DNA from: Perognathus longimembris pacificus
Lineage: Eukaryota > Chordata > Mammalia > Rodentia > Heteromyidae
Assembly: GCF_023159225.1 (NCBI RefSeq)
Contig: NC_063168.1
Location: 46,262,562-46,326,561 of the forward strand
Length of the DNA: 64,000 nucleotides
Direction: 5' to 3'
In this document: positions 54,840 through 64,000 of the stretch, in pieces
Layout: each line of letters starts with the position of its first letter
How positions within the stretch are numbered: position 1 is the stretch's first letter
The notes under the pieces: model-generated
What the model saw: only the letters and a program-made list of their open reading frames with translations
What the model was told of the DNA's origin: nothing
The model's database searches: none
Position numbers and translations under genes: made by a program

Positions 54840-55420
54840 AAGAGAGAAAGTCAAAATTGACGATATCTTAAAACAGAGCATGAGAACAGATACAAAGAGA
54901 ATAAAAGTGTAAGAAAAATAGAAAGCCATTCCAAGAACTCAAGCCTTTAAATCTAGGGTAACAGAAGTGAAGTAACAGGAAATGAAGAAATCAAAGAAAT
55001 AAAGCAGGAACATTTCCCAGAACCAAAAGACACGGGTTTCTATTTTGCAAGGGCCCACAGTAGCCAGTTACACTCTACCGGTATAGAATGCCTGCTGTGA
55101 AATTGCTAGAAGATAATAGAACATCAGATGTTCCTATTTTCAATAGGATAGAAAAAGCTAGAAAACTGTGTACCACAATACCTTTGGACTTCTGAAGAAA
55201 AAAATCCAATCAATTTTCAGACTGTCAGTCATATAATAATAAAAAATATTTTCAAACAGACCAAGTGTCAAAAAACTTTCCCACAATCAATCTTTTCTCA
55301 GGAAATGAGTAAAACTTATTCTCCACCAAGTGAGCGAGTACAAGAAGAAGACAGATGATCCTGAATACAGGGACATAATTAAGTGACAGTGGCAGAATCT
55401 GAATAAAGGTGGAAGGAAAT
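54840..55420. repeat. Old L1 (L1M-type) fragment
   Basis: TTTTCAAACAGACCAAGTGT, ACAATCAATCTTTTCTCAGG and CCACCAAGTGAGCGAGTACA recall the last part of old mammalian L1 elements. Reading frames are decayed. Confidence 0.45.
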
Positions 55421-56079
55421 GCAGGAGAAGCAGTTATGCAGCCAGTGAGGGGCCCTAGCCTGACAGGAGCAGGTAGGGAAGGCTCAGCAGGGGTCACCTA
55501 GAAAAAACCCGAAGGACTCCAGACATCTCTGTTCCCGTGGGAGGAAGGGCAACTGGAGGCAAAAATATCCAGACGCACAGTGGAAAATAAACAAGGAAAG
55601 AAAGAAGGTAATCATTAACTCCAAAGAAACACAAAGGGACCCAAGAAGGAAAAAAATAATAATGATAATACAATACTTGGCTCAGCTGTGACCACAGAAT
55701 CATAAAATATAAACATGATCCTTAGTTAGACTGAAATTATGATACAGCTCTTAGGAAGGGTGCAGTAGAAGTAGAAAGTATATGTGAAAAAAGCAAAAGA
55801 CTCATTTTGCGTGGTGTGAAATCAAAGTTTCATTACCAAAATAAACAGCTGGGAGTGGAAAGTGATGTCTCAGGAGCGTGGGACCTGCCTTTTCTGTAGG
55901 GGAAAGAGATCTTTTGTTTCTTCATAATAGGATCTTTAAACTGTCAGTATTATAACTTGGACAAAAATAAAATGAATTTTTAGAGTTATATTTCATTAGC
56001 TTTAAATAGTCGTACAAACCAGTTACCATTCAACAGTCAATTTATCAGTACAATGTATCTTTTATAGTTGTGTTGGTTT

Positions 56080-56168
56080 TTTTTTCCCCCAGAGCTGAGG
56101 ACTGAACTCAGGGCCTTGCACTTCCCAGGAAGGCAGGCACTCTTCCCCTGTGCTAAATCCCTAGCCCC
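56080..56168 (-). repeat. ID-type SINE
   Basis: Reverse ID-like monomer: ACTGAACTCAGGGCCTTGCA and GGCAGGCACTCTTCCCCTGT, ending TAGCCCC. Confidence 0.6.
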
Positions 56169-56339
56169 AGTACAATGTATCTTAATCCATGTCATCCCTT
56201 CCATCATTCTCCCCCATCTCTTCCCAACCCATTCTGACTTCTAAAAAAACTGAGGAAAAGAGAATAAAGAAGTAAATTTCTAAAATCTCTCAGTATCATC
56301 ACCTAGAGCAAATCACTGTGTGTGTGTGCGCGTGTGTGT

Positions 56340-56765
56340 TGGTACTGGGGCTTTAATTTAGGACCTGGGCTTTCAGGGTCTCTTAGTTTCTTTGCTCAAG
56401 AATGGTATTCTAGGGCTGGGAATATGGCCTAGTGGTAAAGTGCTCGCCTCATACACATGAAGCCCTGGGTTCGAGTCCTCAGCACCACATATGTAGAAAA
56501 AGCCGAAAGTGGCGCTGTGGCTCAAGTGGTAGAGTGCTAGCTTTGAGCAAAAAGAAGCCAGGGACAGTACTTCAGGCCCTGAGTTCAAGCCCCAAGACTG
56601 GCAAAAAACAAAACAAAACAAAAACAACAAGAATGGTATTCTACCACTTGAGCCACAGCTCCACTTCCAACGTTTTGGTGGTTAATTGGAGATAGGATTC
56701 TCACAAACTTTCCCGCCTGAGCTGGCTTTGAACCTCGATCCTCAGATCTCAACAGGAGTAAGAAA
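56340..56765 (-). repeat. B1-Geo SINE split by a forward IDL-Geo SINE
   Basis: The reverse B1-Geo element is broken in its Geo half at 56412 and resumes at 56644 (CCACTTGAGCCACAGCTCCA). A TG-rich tract (56318-56339) abuts its tail. Confidence 0.85.
56413..56628 (+). repeat. IDL-Geo SINE nested in a B1-Geo SINE
   Basis: Complete forward dimer with an ACAAAACAAAACAAAAAC tail. The duplication AAGAATGGTATTCTA is at 56398-56412 and 56629-56643, within the host Geo half. Confidence 0.95.
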
Positions 56766-56769
56766 GAAA

Positions 56770-57090
56770 ATTCACCTTGGCAAGGTGCCTCAAGCCAGTA
56801 CCCTAGCTTGGTAGTAGACATTGGGGAGTCATGGTTCAAGGCCAGTGTGGGCAGAAAAGTTCATAAAATTCTATCTCCACCAATGGCCGGGTGTGTGGCA
56901 TGTGTCTGTCATCCTGTGACATGGGGAAGCAAAACTAGAGGGATCCCATCCCATCCTTGGGCATAAAGTGAGACCCTACCCCCAAATAATCATTGTATAA
57001 AAGAACTTAATGTTGAAAAGAGATGTAGTTCATGTGATAGAATGCCTGCCTTGCAAGCTCAAAGCTCTGAGTTCAATTCTCAGTATGATC
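56770..57090 (+). repeat. Old B1-B1-ID trimeric SINE
   Basis: Two B1-like units (GTGCCTCAAGCCAGTACCCT; GGCATGTGTCTGTCATCCTG) then an ID-like end (GATGTAGTTCATGTGATAGA to GAGTTCAATTCTCAGT). Confidence 0.6.
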
Positions 57091-57105
57091 AAAAACAGGA
57101 AAATT

Positions 57106-57309
57106 GGCTGGGGATATAGCCTAGTGGCAAGAGTGCCTGCCTCATATACAGGAGGCCCTAGGTTCCATTCCCCAGCACCACATATACAGAAAACGGCCAG
57201 AAGCGGCGCTGTGGCTCAAGTGGCAGAGTGCTAGCCTTGAGCGGGAAGAAGCCAGGGACAGTGCTCAGGCCCTGAGTCCAAGGCCCAGGACTGGCCAAAA
57301 AAAAAAAAA
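57106..57309 (+). repeat. IDL-Geo SINE, apparently young subtype
   Basis: Carries GATATAGCCTAG, GCCCTAGGTTCCATT, AAAACGGCCAGAAGCGG and GAGCGGGAAGAAGCC. Duplication AAAAACAGGAAAATT at 57091-57105 and 57310-57324. Confidence 0.95.
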
Positions 57310-57424
57310 AAAAACAGGAAAATTTAGTTGTAAAGGGATGAAAGACTGATAATTTGGGGGGGGGGGAGGGGCAGGTACCCAGGTTTAAACAGAGCTTTGA
57401 GCTTGCTCAGCTTGCTCGCTCAGA

Positions 57425-57562
57425 TGGTTCTTTATCACCTGAGCTATGCCTCCAGCCTGCCTTTTTGATGGTTATTTTTGGAGATAGAGTATCACGAAGT
57501 TTGAACCATACTCTTCTAGAGCTCAGCCTCCTGAGTGGCTAGGATTACAGGCATGAGCTGCT
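57425..57562 (-). repeat. ID/B1 composite remnant
   Basis: ATCACCTGAGCTATGCCTCC then CAGCCTCCTGAGTGGCTAGG, reverse orientation. Confidence 0.5.
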
Positions 57563-57589
57563 GGCTGAAATAGCAATACTTTCTATATT

Positions 57590-57800
57590 ATAAGTGAAAC
57601 CTGAAAACACTATGCTAAATGAAAGAAACCAGACACAAAAGAGCAAATATTGTACGCTTCCATTTACATGAATACCCAGAAAAGGCAAACCCATGAAATA
57701 GGAAGTAGATCAGTGGTTGCCAGGAATGGGAGGAAGAGAAAAGCATAGTTGACTGTTAGTACTCAAAGGGTTTCCTTGGGTGGTAATAAAAAAAAATTTT
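57590..57800 (+). repeat. Old L1 (L1M-type) 3' fragment
   Basis: AAATGAAAGAAACCAGACAC, TGTACGCTTCCATTTACATG and AGATCAGTGGTTGCCAGGAA are the usual order of an old L1 tail. Confidence 0.75.
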
Positions 57801-57814
57801 TTTAAAGCCAGCCA

Positions 57815-58030
57815 TGTGCCAATGGCTCACATAGGTAATCCTAGCTACTCAGGAGGCTGAGATCTAAGGCTCAAGGTTTGTAGCCAAAGTCAATGTGACT
57901 TTTAGCTCTAATTAACCAGCAAAAAGCCTGAGAAATGGAGCTGTGGCTCAAGTGGTACAGTGCTAGCCTTTAGTGAAAAGGTTAAGAGAGAGTACCCAGG
58001 CCCTGAGTTCAAGCCTCAGTCCTGGCGCAG
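57815..58030 (+). repeat. B1-Geo composite SINE
   Basis: B1 half (ATAGGTAATCCTAGCTACTC) and Geo half (GCTGTGGCTCAAGTGGTACA) ending TCAGTCCTGGC. Confidence 0.88.
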
Positions 58031-58040
58031 GCATGCACTT

Positions 58041-58041
<1 letters not shown>

Positions 58042-58085
<44 letters not shown>
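58042..58085. repeat. CA microsatellite, 22 units
   Basis: Pure CA repeat 12 bp after the B1-Geo copy; likely seeded by its tail. Confidence 0.97.
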
Positions 58086-58086
<1 letters not shown>

Positions 58087-60412
58087 CATGCTCACTCAAA
58101 TGGCCTATGAATTATATCTTAACTTTTTCAAAGGAAGAGGGAACACATATATCACCAGTTTAATCATGACAAATGTCCCTGATTAGCTCCAATTTGTCCA
58201 TTTGCCAATTTACTGATATTTCTATCACCCACTAGGTTACAAGGCAAGATTAAGCAGTCAACCCACCCACCACCTTCCCCTCTTCCCGACTTGTCACAGA
58301 TGGCCACGGGCAGTGCAGGAGGCATACTTGCCATAAGGCAGAATGGAAGATTCCTACAGGTCTAGACTTGCTGCAGAACAATTCATACCCACAGCTCAAT
58401 ATTTTATCCAAACAGACCTGGCAGACTTTCTGCTAATGAGCTGTGCAGTGAGTCCCATTGTATTCAAATGGTCAATGCATTAAAACCACCACCTATAACC
58501 TGATTTTAAAACTTCTCAATAATGTCTAGACATGGCAGAATCTCCTTCCAAATGACAAAGCCACTATGGAGGTGATGTAGGATGAGTCCTTTCCACAATC
58601 ATCTTGCCAACAAGCTCTTACATGCAAATATACTCAGTTCTGTGGGGCCTCCAAACTCTGTGCAAAGTGATCTGTGTCAGGTGCAGCCTCCCCTCAAGGG
58701 ACTCACATCTCTGTGCAAGATTTTGGCCCAGAGATGGTTTACTTGGTTAAATAAATTAGTTTAAGAGAAAGAATAGCCTCAAGAGAGGAGGAGGGCAGTG
58801 GAGCTCGCCTCAGAATGACATTTCCACCTTCTATATGAAGCCTGGATGAAGTCCTAAAACTCAGCATGCTGGACAAAGTCCCAGTCCTTAAAGAAGAGAT
58901 CCTGCCTAGTTCCCTCTTCACATCCAGCCCCCTCCCTTATGCCTCTAGGGGCAAGGAAGCCACTAGAAACATCTTCAGGTAATACCAGTTAGCCCTGACC
59001 TCGCTGGGAGGACAGCCTTTGAAAATTAAGCAGGAGTAAATGGAATTTTAATTGAACTGGATGGTCAGAATTAAATGCTTTCTCAGTGGTAGCCCTTAGA
59101 AGGAGCCTACTTTGAGCTGGCTCATTTATAATCCCAACCATTACACCATTTGAAAAAGGATGGTTTCTCTAGACAAGAATAAGTTTGAAAAAAAAAAAAA
59201 CAGAAAAAGGAAAAAAAGCAAAGAAAGAAAGCACTTGGAAAGGGAGAAGAGAATGGAGACAGAATAAGACACAGCACAGAACACTTGGGTGGGCCAAGGA
59301 AAGAACTGCCTAGGTGAGTTCTAACACACAGCTCCTTTTCTGCCTCCAGCTAGTCCTTGTAGCCTATCTGAGGAGTTGAACACAGGAAGAACCATGGCCC
59401 ACCTGACACTTTGGAACTAACTCTGCACAAACCAAGGTGCCATCTTGCTTAGGCAAAGTTCTGACATTACCCAGAGTGCTCACTTCAGCCACAGTGACCA
59501 GGGTATATCTCTCTGGCTGCTTAATTTGCAGAAGATAAAATGGTTTAAGATTTAGGCCTCATCAAGGAATACCTACAGTGCTTACTCAATATATAACCTT
59601 CAGCCAGACAGCATACTTATACAAACAACAGTGCCTTCTGAAATCCTGTCCACATTTCCTCCTGATAGTACCTTAGCCCATCTCCACAGAGGCTCTCATT
59701 CCTCCCAGAAAACACGTACTAACATGCTAAAACATGGGAAGAGTTAAAAGTGCCTTGCATCCTGAGGACAGTGTGTCTGTAAGCTGTGTACAGGGGAGGG
59801 TGCAGGTGGCTTGCCCAGAGCATACACATATCTCAGTGAGTTGGACATTGCTGCCTGCATTAAAATAATTGGAATAACAGAGATCTGCTAGAACTTTTAA
59901 TTTGGGACATCTGGGCTGGAGCCAAAGAATCTGGACTCCTTACAAGTTCCAGGAGATCAGCATGGGCTAAAGGACACTTTGAAAACCAGGGCAGGAATTC
60001 AGATCCTTGCTGTACATGCGGGAATCTAAGGTGGGTGCATTCTCTTCCTGGAGAGCCCTTCCTCCACCTTGCTCTTAGCAGTTCATCTCCTGGAAGAGCA
60101 GACTCCAGCCTCAGGAACAGGCTCCACTCGTCCTGTCACCTCAACCCCTCACCACAACTCTGAGGACTTGTGCCTGACCTAGCCTCTACCAGGTTCAACC
60201 AAGATATGGTGCTCAGGGAATATTTGCTGAGTGAATGGATTAATACTCTCATCTAGTCTTGACAGCTGCCACAGGAAGCAGTCCAGGGATTTGAAAATCC
60301 ACGGACAAGGGGGTGGCAATGGGGTTGGCCCAAGGAGGCAAATAATAAAAGCAGTAAGGTAGCATAGGAAGTCTTGAGGTATATTCAGGGAATATTCAGA
60401 TAAAATAGACAC
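58086..60412. other. RHOQ intron 2, unassigned
   Basis: No exon recognised. The segment near 60205-60240 (GGAATATTTGCTGAGTGAAT) looks like an L2/MIR-type end. Confidence 0.4.
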
Positions 60413-60600
60413 TTTTTTTTCAGTTCTAAGGATCAAACCCAGAGTCTTACACATGCTACCTAGACAAGTATTTGATACAAACACTCTTTCTCTCTCCTTT
60501 TAAATTTTTCAGTGGTAGAGTGAACGCAAGGCCTCTGCTTGCTAAGCAGATGCTCTACTACTTGAGTCACACCTCTATTCCAAGACAAAACACATTTTTG
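60413..60600 (-). repeat. ID-like SINE fragments
   Basis: Two reverse ID-like pieces: GGATCAAACCCAGAGTCTTA and ATGCTCTACTACTTGAGTCA. Confidence 0.45.
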
Positions 60601-63600
60601 AAGAGGAAGGTTTCCCCTATATAAGAAAACTCTTAAAAGAGGGTAAGGAAAGGCCTGAGTAGTTCCTATGGGATGCAGGTACCCATCACCTAGGAGACAT
60701 GGGCTGGGTGCTGGGGTAGAGAAATACTCAGTCCCCTGTGGCCATGGAATGTAGAAAGCAAGTGGCTGTAAGACACTGGCAGGCAGTGGTCCCAGAGCAC
60801 TCTACCACAGGAACCCTGCCACCTGCAGGTCTCACTGCACAGAGAGTAGCTACACCAGGCACTGAAAGAGGAACGCTGAACTGCTGAGGAAAACAACAAC
60901 AACAAACAAACCACTCCTGACCCAAGCAGGCCAAATGAGGGCAAATCCAAGCCCCTCAAAGTTTAAGGAAATTCGGCCTACTATGGGCTTGTGGATCAGT
61001 GTTTTAAAAGCCATGTGTGATCTTGTGTTTGGTTTCTTTGCCTCTTGCTCCTCCTCACAGCACAGCTAGCTATTCGGCAGGAGCCGCTCAGTAGTGTAGG
61101 GCCCACGGCTGCCAATACACATCCTTGATAGAAACTGATATCCCGTGGAGAGCTGCTTTGTTTTGCTTTGTTTTAATACCATGAGATCTCATCTTGTGAA
61201 ACTCCAAATTCCACAACAAAACCACCAAAGTCCCATTCTCAGAAGGCCTCTCACCCATGAAGTTTAAAATAATGTTTCATACTTTTTCATATCACAGGAG
61301 GGACCTGAAATGTAGCTCAGTGCTACAGTAATGCCACAATGCTTGCCTAGCAAGTACAGGCCTTCCTTAGAGCTAGGGCTGCTTCAGCATGTCATGGTGT
61401 ACACAAACACAGCAAATGACAACATAGACCCCCATCCCAAGGCTCCCAGAAATGATGGGCCACTGTCTTGGCACTCCAGTAGATCTGACAGGAAGCTATG
61501 GTTTAAAAAGTAGAAATGTCAACCAAACTTCAGAAGAACCGCAATTGGGAAAATAGATGGATAAACAGGATCAAAAGGGGATGAGGCAGAACTAAGGTAC
61601 AATCTAAAGCCAATCAGAGTGGATGGGCACAGGCCCCTTCCCTGTCCTTGCCTGTTGGCCCATCCCAAACTGACATTAGGGGCACAAAGAGGGGTAGACA
61701 GGGTATTCTGCACAGCAAAGATGGGGAGTGGACAAAGGTATCCACAGTTTCAACGCAGAGGAGGAATCCCACATTCCTGGTTGATGTAGTACAAGATGGA
61801 GCTATAAATAGCTTCTAAAAAGGTTAGCAAAATGCACAGATGAGAAATTTACTGTAGGTTACTAAGGGAAACCAGAATGTTCAGTGCCAATATCTCACCT
61901 GTTGTGGCTAATATGTGCAAGGAACCCTGAGCTCCTCCCAGGCGAGGAAGCCGAGACCCGGGGGCTGGTACCCTATGCCTTTTCCAAAGTGGGAAAAACC
62001 TTTCCTGACTGACATTTCTGTCTGGTTCCTACAAGCTCATTCACTTCCATTTTCCTCCTTTAGCCAAAGTCTATCTGGAAGGAAGTGTGAGCAAGCCCAG
62101 CCTGGAAAGGCAGCAGTAGCCATAACCGTCCCTTTCCCCCTAGCTGGTTATATTGGGCCCTCAGGTGCTGCCCCAAGAAATGCAGAAGGAGGGCCCTGGC
62201 CCAGCTGCTTAGGGTAGAGTCCCTATGCTAGGGGAAGTGCCTCCCTGGTATCCAAAGGGCTCACAGAGCAGCCACAGCTGCTAGGCTATGTGTCAAGTGC
62301 AAAACAAATCTCTCTTGTCACTGGAAAAGTTTCCCCAAGGGACACTGGAGTAAAGGATATTTATAGTTCTCACGTATGCATCCCTGAACTTGTGTGTTTA
62401 AGTTAACAAACGTAGCAACCACATGCTCACAGCATACATATGGATGTTCCACACTAGGGTAGTAGCTAAATCTGGAACTCTAGGGATCCAAAACTCACCC
62501 CAACACATATCCTCCTGAGTATAGGTATTCTGGGACCCAAGGATAAACTGGACCTCAGTGTTTCCCTCTTCAGGGTATCAAGTTCTGCTTTCCTGCCAAG
62601 GATTAAGAGATCAGCCTGGAGCCTGCAGCTAGAGAGCAGCTTGCCAGGCAGCTCCCCGCCGGCTTGTCTGGGCAGAGAGAGCTTGTCCCACCTCTCTTTG
62701 CTCTGAACAGTGCAGAGCGGGCAGACAAGTAACCTCTCCAAACCCGGCCTGAACGGCAATGGAGCTGTTGTAAACCTATGGTGAAGTCCTGAAAGCCAAG
62801 CACAAAGGAGAAGCTCCACTAAGGCCTAAGAAGAAAATAAGACCTCCCCAGAAGGTCCCCAGTGAGGAGGAAGGTGCTTCTACAATTCCCACTCCAAAAC
62901 ACTTGGCAGTCAAATGTCACAAGGCCCATGGACCACCCAGAAGCTCATCCAAGAGAGGAGAGCATTTTCTCTGACAGCAGTGCTTATTAAGTGAGCCGAG
63001 ACATTGAGGGATGTTCCTAAGCAGAGCACATGACAAGAACTGAAGGCCAACAGGCTCCTATACTCTCATTCTTCCCCCTCTCCCTCCACCTCCTTTCTTC
63101 CCTGTTCTAATAGCAGCAGAGGTCACTCTGCTCAAGGAGGCAAAAGGTCATCTGCAATATTCCCTTAACTTGCTTTGATTCCTAACATATAAATTGGACA
63201 AATAATGACTGTGGCTTTGAACTGGATAGGGTCATCGAAAAGGCCAAGCACTAGAGGTAGGGTACTGCTGTGCTATTTAATCAGTACAGCAAGTATCCAT
63301 GTGCATGGAGAGAAACAAGTGTTTTCCAGTGCTGAGAGCTTCCTGGCTCATCCTCTTACCTGAACTAAGCCTACAGATGTCCCTTTACTTCTCGAGATCT
63401 ACACAAAATTCTGAACTATTTTTCTGAGGTCAATGAATTGTAGGATCTGGAATCCAGCTTCATCCACACTTCTGCTGAAAACATTCAAGAATATGGTCTT
63501 CTAGTGGACTCAACTACCTCCAGGCAGAATACATGGTCCTCCTCCACCTGTGACAGCCCCCCAATGCTTCACCGAGGAGTATAATTTCTTGTAAGAGCCC

Positions 63601-63814
63601 TTACATATCTACCACATGCATAGAACAGTATCAGCTGCTTTTCCATAGGTTGAAGATTTTAAGACAGCAACTCTGTATCATAGATCCCCCCAAACCATAT
63701 TAATATTACAAAGAAGGTAAAGAGTAGCTAGAATTACACAATTAGTACAAGATGGAGATTAGACAATAAGATGGAGACTAGATTCTAAAACTCATGTATG
63801 AGAAATGGTGGGAC
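60601..63814. other. RHOQ intron 2, unassigned
   Basis: An ID-like piece at about 61308-61375 (GAAATGTAGCTCAGTGCTAC). RHOQ exon 1 or 2 was looked for and not seen. No CpG-rich promoter is present. Confidence 0.45.
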
Positions 63815-64000
63815 AAAGGGTGAACTAATGCAGCAGTATGATACTCACTGAACACTATGTTGAAAATGAACTATACAACTTGTGGGGGAGGAGAGTTGGG
63901 AGGGAAAAAACTGGGAGAAAATGAGGGAAGAGGTGACAGTGTTCAAAAAGAAATGTACTCATTACCTGACTTATGTAACTGTAACCCCTCTGTATATCAC
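63815..64000 (+). repeat. L1 3' UTR, cut by the window end
   Basis: ACACTATGTTGAAAATGAAC, a G-rich GTGGGGGAGGAGAGTTGGGA tract, and CTCATTACCTGACTTATGTA to CCTCTGTATATCAC. Same type as 13280 and 38030. Confidence 0.7.

Noticed and set aside
58042..58085. Regular short repeats as a CRISPR array
   Set aside because: A dinucleotide microsatellite without spacers, in a mammalian genome.

Overview
The window is a piece of a mammalian, rodent-type nuclear genome. It has exons with GT-AG introns, one CpG island, dense SINEs and LINE-1 copies, and almost no long open frames outside LINE-1. The repeats narrow the lineage. The most frequent SINE is a dimer with an ID-like (tRNA-Ala-type) left half and a distinctive right half, the structure published as IDL-Geo and reported as restricted to Geomyoidea (kangaroo rats, pocket mice, pocket gophers). 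Sequence alone does not let me pick the species.

Three protein genes are recognised, in the conserved mammalian order CRIPT - PIGF - RHOQ. CRIPT lies on the minus strand at the left: exons 1-3 are visible between 6555 and 3204, and its last exons lie beyond the left edge. It shares a CpG island and probable bidirectional promoter (about 6540-7560) with PIGF on the plus strand. The complete 219-residue PIGF reading frame can be assembled from five coding exons between 8636 and 29092, with perfect phase and splice sites. PIGF meets RHOQ tail to tail: only 384 bp separate the two stop codons. RHOQ exons 5, 4 and 3 lie on the minus strand at 29477-32816. Its first two exons, encoding about 67 residues in the human protein, were not found and should lie beyond the right edge, so 32817-64000 would be RHOQ intron 2.

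Region by region: 1-3203 is CRIPT intron 3 with old repeats; 3204-6555 is CRIPT exons 3-1, with a 122-bp tandem duplication in intron 1; 6540-7560 is the CpG island; 7560-28978 is PIGF introns rich in SINEs; 26000-29640 is free of SINEs and probably holds the long RHOQ 3' UTR antisense to PIGF; 29632-32816 is the compact RHOQ 3' end; 32817-64000 is intronic DNA with two 5'-truncated LINE-1 insertions in opposite orientation (39954-41362 and 42507-44596), a Tigger-like DNA transposon remnant, MIRs, old L1 fragments and many SINEs.

The three genes work in different places: PIGF in GPI-anchor synthesis in the ER, CRIPT at synapses and in RNA splicing, RHOQ in insulin-responsive vesicle traffic. 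Their proximity is old synteny, not an operon-like unit. I found no new enzymatic or defence system. The most interesting material is in the repeats (modular SINEs sharing one right half, a poly(A)-only retro-insertion, G-rich L1 tails) and in the convergent PIGF/RHOQ ends.
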